Below are positions 58,780-64,000 of a stretch of 64,000 nucleotides of DNA, in pieces. Made by a program: the position numbers and the translations under genes. Source of the stretch: Cladocopium goreaui (Eukaryota; Sar; Dinophyceae; Suessiales; Symbiodiniaceae); the NCBI GenBank assembly GCA_947184155.2, contig CAMXCT020001095.1:62001-126000 (forward strand), given 5' to 3'. Positions within the stretch are counted from its first letter, which is position 1, and each line of letters opens with the position of its first letter. The notes beneath the pieces are model-generated. The model had not been told where the DNA came from. It saw nothing but the letters and a program-made list of their open reading frames with translations, and made no database searches.

Positions 58780-59690
58780 TTATATCAGATAGAGAGATAG
58801 AGAGATAGAGGGATAGAGGGATAGAGGGATAGAGAGACAGAGAGGTAGAGAGAGAGAGAGAGGTGGATAGATCGATCGATCAATCGATCGATCGATAGAT
58901 AGATAGATAGTTAGATAGATAGATAAATAGTTAGATAGACAGATAGATGGATGGATAGATAGATAGGTAGATAGCTAGACAGATAGCTAGACAGATAAAT
59001 AGACAGATAGATAGATAGATAGTACTGTAGATAGATAGACAGACAGATAGATAGATAGGTAGATAGGATAGATAGGTAGATGGACGGATAGATAGATGGA
59101 GGGATGGATAGATAGACAGACAGATAGATAGACAGACAGATAGATAGATAGGATAGGAAAAGATAGCATAGGACAGGACAGGATAGGATAGGATAGGATG
59201 AGACCAGATAAGATCTGATCAGGTAAGACCAGATCAGATAAGGTAAGATCAGACAAGACGAGATTATTTAGATCAGATTAGACTAGAATAGAACAGAATA
59301 GGGTAGAGTAGAAAAGAACAGAGCAGAACTTAATAGAATAGAACGAGAATAGAAGAGAATAGAAGAGAACAGAAGAGAAGAGAAGAGAAGAGAATGATAC
59401 AAGAGAAGAGAAGAGAATAGAATAGAAAAGAATAGAACAGAATAGAATGGAATAGTGAGTAGGGTAGAGTAGAGTAGAGTAGAGTAGGGCAGGGTAGAGC
59501 AGAGCAGGGAGAGTAGAATATGGAGTGGAATGGGTTGGAATGGAATGGCACGGAAAAGAAAAGAATAGAATAGAATGATAGGTAGATAGGTCGATAGATG
59601 GATAGCTGGATGGATAGATCGGTAAATAGGCGGGTAGATAGGTATATAGATAAAAAGAGCGATAAATAGATAGATAGGTAGATTGATAGG
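58780..59690. repeat. GATA-type and related purine-rich microsatellites
   Basis: Successive runs of GATA, GACA, AGGATAGGAC, GAGAATAGAA and AGTAGAGT units over about 900 bp, with the motif drifting stepwise from one to the next. Confidence 0.92.
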
Positions 59691-60000
59691 TAGACAGGTG
59701 GATACGTAAACTAAATTAGATTGGAATAGATGAAGTTAGATTACGTTAGAGTAGAACAGATTAGATTAGATTACATTGGGACAGATTCAAGTAGAGTAGA
59801 GCATATAGAGTATAAAGAGTATGTAGGGTATGTAGAGTATATAGCGTATATAGAATAGAGAATATAGAGTATACAGAGAGTATAGGGATGGAGCCGACTA
59901 GTAGATTAGAACAGATTAGAATGGATTAGGTTAGACTAGATTAGACTAGGTTAGACTAGATTAGCTACATAGATGGATATAAGATAGGCACAAAATCTTC
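59690..60000. repeat. Degenerate TAGATTAGA / GTATATAGA repeats
   Basis: Continuation of the microsatellite field with ATTAGATTAG and AGAGTATA units. Confidence 0.8.
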
Positions 60001-61820
60001 TGGAGATCCCGGCGAAATCCTCTCTAAAAGATCCTTGCATGATCTTGCACAAGGCTTGTCAAAAGAACTTCTTGGCGATTCTTGTCAGATCCTCTCTAAA
60101 AGGTCCGGGCATGGAGATCTTGCAGATGCCATGTGTTGGAAGTTCTCGTGTAGAAACTCTTCTGGGATGCTCTTGGGAGGCTCTTGTCTCAAGATCTTGT
60201 AAGATCCCCTCCAGCAGCAGCAGGTCCTTTTTTTGACAATCTTGTGAACTTCGTTCAGGGGCCCTGACGCGAGGATGTTGGTCAAGGTCCTTTACCATTC
60301 CTTGCAAGAAGATCTTGTCAAGATCGTGGTGAATCCTCTGCGGTGTCCTTGCATGATCTTGTCCACCTCCTTGTCGAAAAAAGAACCCTCCTCACAAAAC
60401 CCTTGCATGCTCTTGTACAGATCCTTATGGGAAGATCTTGTAGGGATCCTGGTGAAATCCTCTAAGAGGTCCTGGCATGATCTTGTACAGGCCCTTGTCA
60501 AAAGATCTGGTGGAGATCCTGTTGAAATCCTCCTAAATCCTTTTGAAGGTCCTTTTCGATGATCTATTGAAATTCTCCTCGGTGTCCTGGCATGCGGTTC
60601 TGGCATGAGGTCCTGATGACTAGACTGGCGTTGCTTCTTATGCCACAACAAGTTCCTGCTGCTGCAGTTGCGACAATGTCTGACCTGATCTGTTACTGCT
60701 ACATAGCTACTGTTGCTTGTATCTGGCACATTGGTTTCCTACCCCCACACTGTTTGGTCTTGCCAGTGCGATCACTCTTCATTTTTCGTGGCGCGTGCAA
60801 TTGTGAAAATCTAGCATGTGCTCGTGCAGCCCTCTCGCAACTTTGTGCATGTCGGATCGCATAATCGTGGCGGAGTGCGAATTTTGATATCGCGCGCCGC
60901 TCGCGCAACCCTCTCGGCACTTTGTGCGTGTCAGATCGCTCTAGTTGTGGACCAGTGCGAATTTTGATGTTCCTTATGGGAAGATGTTGTGAAGATCCTG
61001 ATGATATCTTGTCAGAGGTCCTTGCATGAACTTGAACAGGCCCTTATCATAAGATCTTGTGAAGATCCTGCTGACATCCTTGAAGCGTCCTTGCATTGTC
61101 TTGCGCAAGTCCTTACGAGAAGATCTTGTGGACATCTTGGCGCAGTCCTCTCTAAGAGGTCCAGGCACGATCTTGCACAAGACTTGTCAAAAAATCTTGT
61201 GGCGATCCTGGCAAGATTCTCTCTAAAAGGTCCTATTGGAGGTGTATTAGAGGTGCTTGTGCGAAAGCTCTTCTAGGTTCTTGTCGCAAGATCTTGCAAA
61301 ATCCTCTCCAGCAGCAGCAGGTCCTTTTATGACGATCTTGTGAAATTCGTTTCGGGGCCTTGACGCGAAGATCTTACCAGGGTCTCTACAAGATCTTCTC
61401 ACAAAGAAAGTGTGAAAGACCTGGAGGAATCCTCTAAGGGGTCTTTGCAGCGCATCCCCTTGCGCAGGTCCTTGTGCGGGGGTCTTGGAAGATCTTGCTG
61501 AAATGGTAGTCAAATGCTGCCAGAGGCCTTAGCATGATCTTGCACAGGTCCGTTTTAGAGGATCTTGATTAGGTCCTGGTGAAATCCTCCAGGTGTCCTT
61601 GCATGATCTCGTACAGGTCCTTGTGAAAAGATCTTATGAAGGTCCTATTCAACTCCTCCTGAAAAGGTCCTTGCATTGAGGTCTTGAAGATGCTCTCTGC
61701 GTGGGTGTTTGTATGAAAGTTCGTCTGGGATGCTCATAGGATGTCCTTGAAGATCTTCTAAGATCCTCTATGTAGAAAATCTTTCTTTCGACGATATCTT
61801 GAAATTCCTTTAGACTGCTG
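60000..61820. repeat. Degenerate tandem field, AGATCTTGTGAAGATCCT core
   Basis: Many imperfect units of very roughly 70-110 bp built from GATCTTG, AGGTCCTTGCATGATCTTG and GAAATCCTCT phrases. Near 60,790-60,965 a unit of about 85 bp (ACTTTGTGCATGTCGGATCG) occurs twice. No gene inside. Confidence 0.75.
60605..60755. repeat. 135-bp dispersed repeat, copy A
   Basis: Contains GCCACAACAAGTTCCTGCT and TACCCCCACACTGTTTGG. A second copy lies at 61,825-61,960 with about 85-90% identity by eye. Confidence 0.8.
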
Positions 61821-61824
61821 AGTA

Positions 61825-61960
61825 GACATAGCGTTGATTCTTGTGCCACAACAAGTTCCTGCTACAGTTACGATAATGTCCAACCTGATCTGTTACTGTT
61901 CCATAGCTTCTGTTGCTTGTATCTGCTACATTGACTTTCTACCCCCGACACTGTTTGGGG
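61825..61960. repeat. 135-bp dispersed repeat, copy B
   Basis: Partner of 60,605-60,755 in the same orientation. Both copies sit at the end of a GATCTTG repeat block, so they probably belong to a larger duplicated unit of about 1.2 kb. Confidence 0.8.
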
Positions 61961-62290
61961 CCTCTTGACGGTATAATTTGTATGTGCGCTTGGGATGCAG
62001 AAATGACGCAAAAATTCGAACATTCATAAGATGTGCTTGGAAAAAAAGTTTTCTTGGATCTTTTCTCCCTTTTGCATGTTCTCCTTTTTGGAATTTTCAA
62101 ATTGTCTGGTGTGTATTCTCTTTCTTGCCCTTTGGCCAAGACAATCGATTGCAAGTATATGCACGCATGGAGGAGGCAATTTAAAAAATACAGTAGTACA
62201 AAAACCCAAACGAACATGACCATAAGACAAATGTAAGATGTACTAACAGTATCTAACAGTATCTAAGAGTATCGCGGTTTAAAGCATGTT
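61961..62290. other. Unassigned
   Basis: About 330 bp with only short overlapping frames on both strands; no gene supported. Confidence 0.4.
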
Positions 62291-62890
62291 CTAAGTCGAT
62301 CTGCAAGGCCTGATGAGCTTGCCGAAGGTCCGCGAGTTCACCGCCACGCGACATCCTTGCATGGCCTCAGCCATAAACGGGCTGCTTCATAGTGGCGGTC
62401 CAGTTGAAAATCCACCAAAAGTCATCCTAAAACCATCCGAAAACCATTCCAAATCATCCAAAAATCCATGAAAATCATCCAAAATTCACCAACTTCTGGC
62501 ACAAATTGTGTTATTGCCAATGCTTTCTGCATGTCTTTCCTCCAATTGCAACAGTACCCCATTATTTCCATCCCATTTTTGTCACCCTCCTTTGCGACGG
62601 GATGAGTTGCAGCAAAGTGGGCACTCGCACCATGCAGGTCGCCTGCGATGGCATGTGCCTGAAAGATAGGAATTGCCATGGATTTTCCATGATGTTTCAA
62701 CTCCATCTTTGTTTACTGCAGGGATCTGGGTATCATATGTTGAAATTTGACACCAACTAAATCCCACAAACCATTCGCCTTGAGCATAGTATTCCACACC
62801 ACTGTCTGGAGACGCGCAGGCGCAGACTGCAAGTCATTGAAAACCTCCCTCGCAGCAGCTACATTGCCCGCCTGGGACGGCAGGATGTTG
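62291..62890 (-). CDS. PPR-protein gene segment, probable 3' end
   Basis: Three minus-strand stretches look like pentatricopeptide repeats: AGNVAAAREVFNDL and TVVWNTMLKANG (about 62,765-62,890), AHAIAGDLHGASAHFAA (about 62,590-62,660), and CRVAVNSRTFGKLIRPC followed by a TAG (62,291-62,380). If that last frame is used, the gene ends at 62,291 and is separate from the PPR exons at 57-58 kb. Splice sites and the 5' end are unresolved. Confidence 0.55.
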
Positions 62891-62969
62891 CTATCCGAAA
62901 ACAAGTTCAGGTGCACTTCTTTGATCAAGTGAAAAACATCCACGAATTCGCCTTGGCACCTCACGTGCC

Positions 62970-64000
62970 CCAGGCCTTCGCAAAAGCATTCAGATCACTG
63001 AGGCGGCGCGGTGGCACCATGGGTGCGTCACCAAGGTCATGTTGCAGAACTGCTGGATGCTATCAAGCCACCATTAGAATGAATAATGAATGCCTAAATA
63101 AAAATTGCTGGGTCACACCCCAAGGTGCATGTAATGTTGTAAGGGTGAAGGATAAGATTGGGAGAAAAAAATACAGTATCTATTTGTCTTGAAACATTCT
63201 GGTATCACCAAGGAGTCTCAATCTATACATAATCCGTGTAACATGTTGTAAGTGTCAAATGGTCCCAATGATCCTACACTTGAGCTGCCATGAGCCTGGC
63301 AGGTTCAGCACCCTGAGAATAGAAAGCTCACGCCCCAAGTATGAAGAAAGATCCAATTGGTTGCTGCCGGTGTCTTGAATTTAGACCACGTTTGAGCAAG
63401 AAAAGACTTGCTGGTCAAGAATCTTCCTTCCTGACCTTTGCTGGTCAAGAATCCTACCCACCGATTATCATTTACCCCACATGCCTGGGTTCAATTTCCT
63501 ACTTCCTGTTGGCATGACCACCAAGGCACTTCCCCAAGCCCCAAGGCCCGGGCCAAGCCATTCTGACTCCTGGTGCCAAGGACATGGTCAAACTCCGCAT
63601 AGTGCCATGAAGGCCATCCATCTGTTTGGGAGCCTCTCTTAATCTAGAAACCCTTCCAGGCAAAACTGAGACGCGGATGGAAAAGACGTGGGCTTCTCAA
63701 AGACTACCATATTTGATGTTCACCTGGCGCGACCCGAAAGACTGAGCAAAGGCAGCAAAGGATTCAGGTAAAGTTGGCCTTGCTCTTGTGCTAAATTAGA
63801 TTCGCTCAAACCATCGTGTTGGTGGGGGCGTTACTAATGTTGACCATCAGAAGGCGATGTGAATCAAATACGCACACAAAGAGAAAGAGAGGGAGAGAGA
63901 GAGCGAGACAAAGACATAGACAGAGCCAGAGCGGGAACGAGAGAGTTTGTTTCGCTTTTTTGGGTGCTCCCGATGCCCACCATCCCAAATATCCCAATCT
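62970..64000. other. Right end of window, no gene seen
   Basis: Short frames only. A GA-rich microsatellite lies at about 63,878-63,925. The phrase CTTGCTGGTCAAGAATC occurs twice near 63,410 and 63,440. Confidence 0.5.

Noticed and set aside
1..64000. Possibility that one dynein copy is a pseudogene
   Set aside because: All exons of both copies are open, with matching lengths, phases and intact P-loops. Only the copy 2 intron 16 donor is doubtful, and that is reported separately.

Overview
This is a eukaryotic nuclear window, most likely from a dinoflagellate (Symbiodiniaceae-like). Four things point that way. Introns use GT, GC and GA donors interchangeably, and every resolved acceptor is AG followed by G. 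All recognisable genes lie on one strand (minus) with short spacers. Pentatricopeptide-repeat (PPR) exons flank the main genes. A 15-base match to the dinoflagellate spliced leader sits at the head of a decayed retroelement.

The core is a head-to-tail tandem pair of axonemal dynein heavy-chain genes on the minus strand. Copy 1 spans 28,323 down to 1,627 (21 exons). Copy 2 spans 51,045 down to 29,468 (20 exons). I resolved every junction by hand. Both chains come out at 4,561 codons plus stop, with identical exon lengths and phases and no frameshift. The C-terminal motif is of the outer-arm alpha/beta (DNAH9/11/17-like) class. About 1.1 kb separates the copies. Exons 1-11 are nearly identical between copies. 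Exons 12-18 and the last coding segment are clearly more diverged, except exon 19 and part of exon 14, which suggests patchy gene conversion.

The introns are the most interesting part. Seven of 19 shared introns have different donor dinucleotides in the two copies. One 283-bp intron near the stop codon exists only in copy 1 and is flanked by a perfect 4-bp duplication (GTGG) of the uninterrupted copy 2 sequence, as expected of an introner-type insertion. Introns 11, 12, 14 and 18 differ greatly in length. Intron 11 is 114 bp in copy 2 and 6,847 bp in copy 1, where it holds a dead reverse transcriptase/RNase H retroelement, the spliced-leader relict and a foldback element of about 550 bp. Intron 18 is 144 bp in copy 1 and 3,323 bp in copy 2, filled with minisatellites.

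The right third (51-64 kb) has PPR exons at 51.4, 57.4-58.6 and 62.3-62.9 kb, all on the minus strand, set in AT-rich tracts, minisatellites, a satellite of about 325 bp, GATA-type microsatellites and a 1.8-kb field of degenerate repeats. The left edge carries one more PPR exon. A 100-N assembly gap lies inside a microsatellite in copy 2 intron 14. I saw no rRNA, tRNA, CRISPR array or bacterial-type operon.
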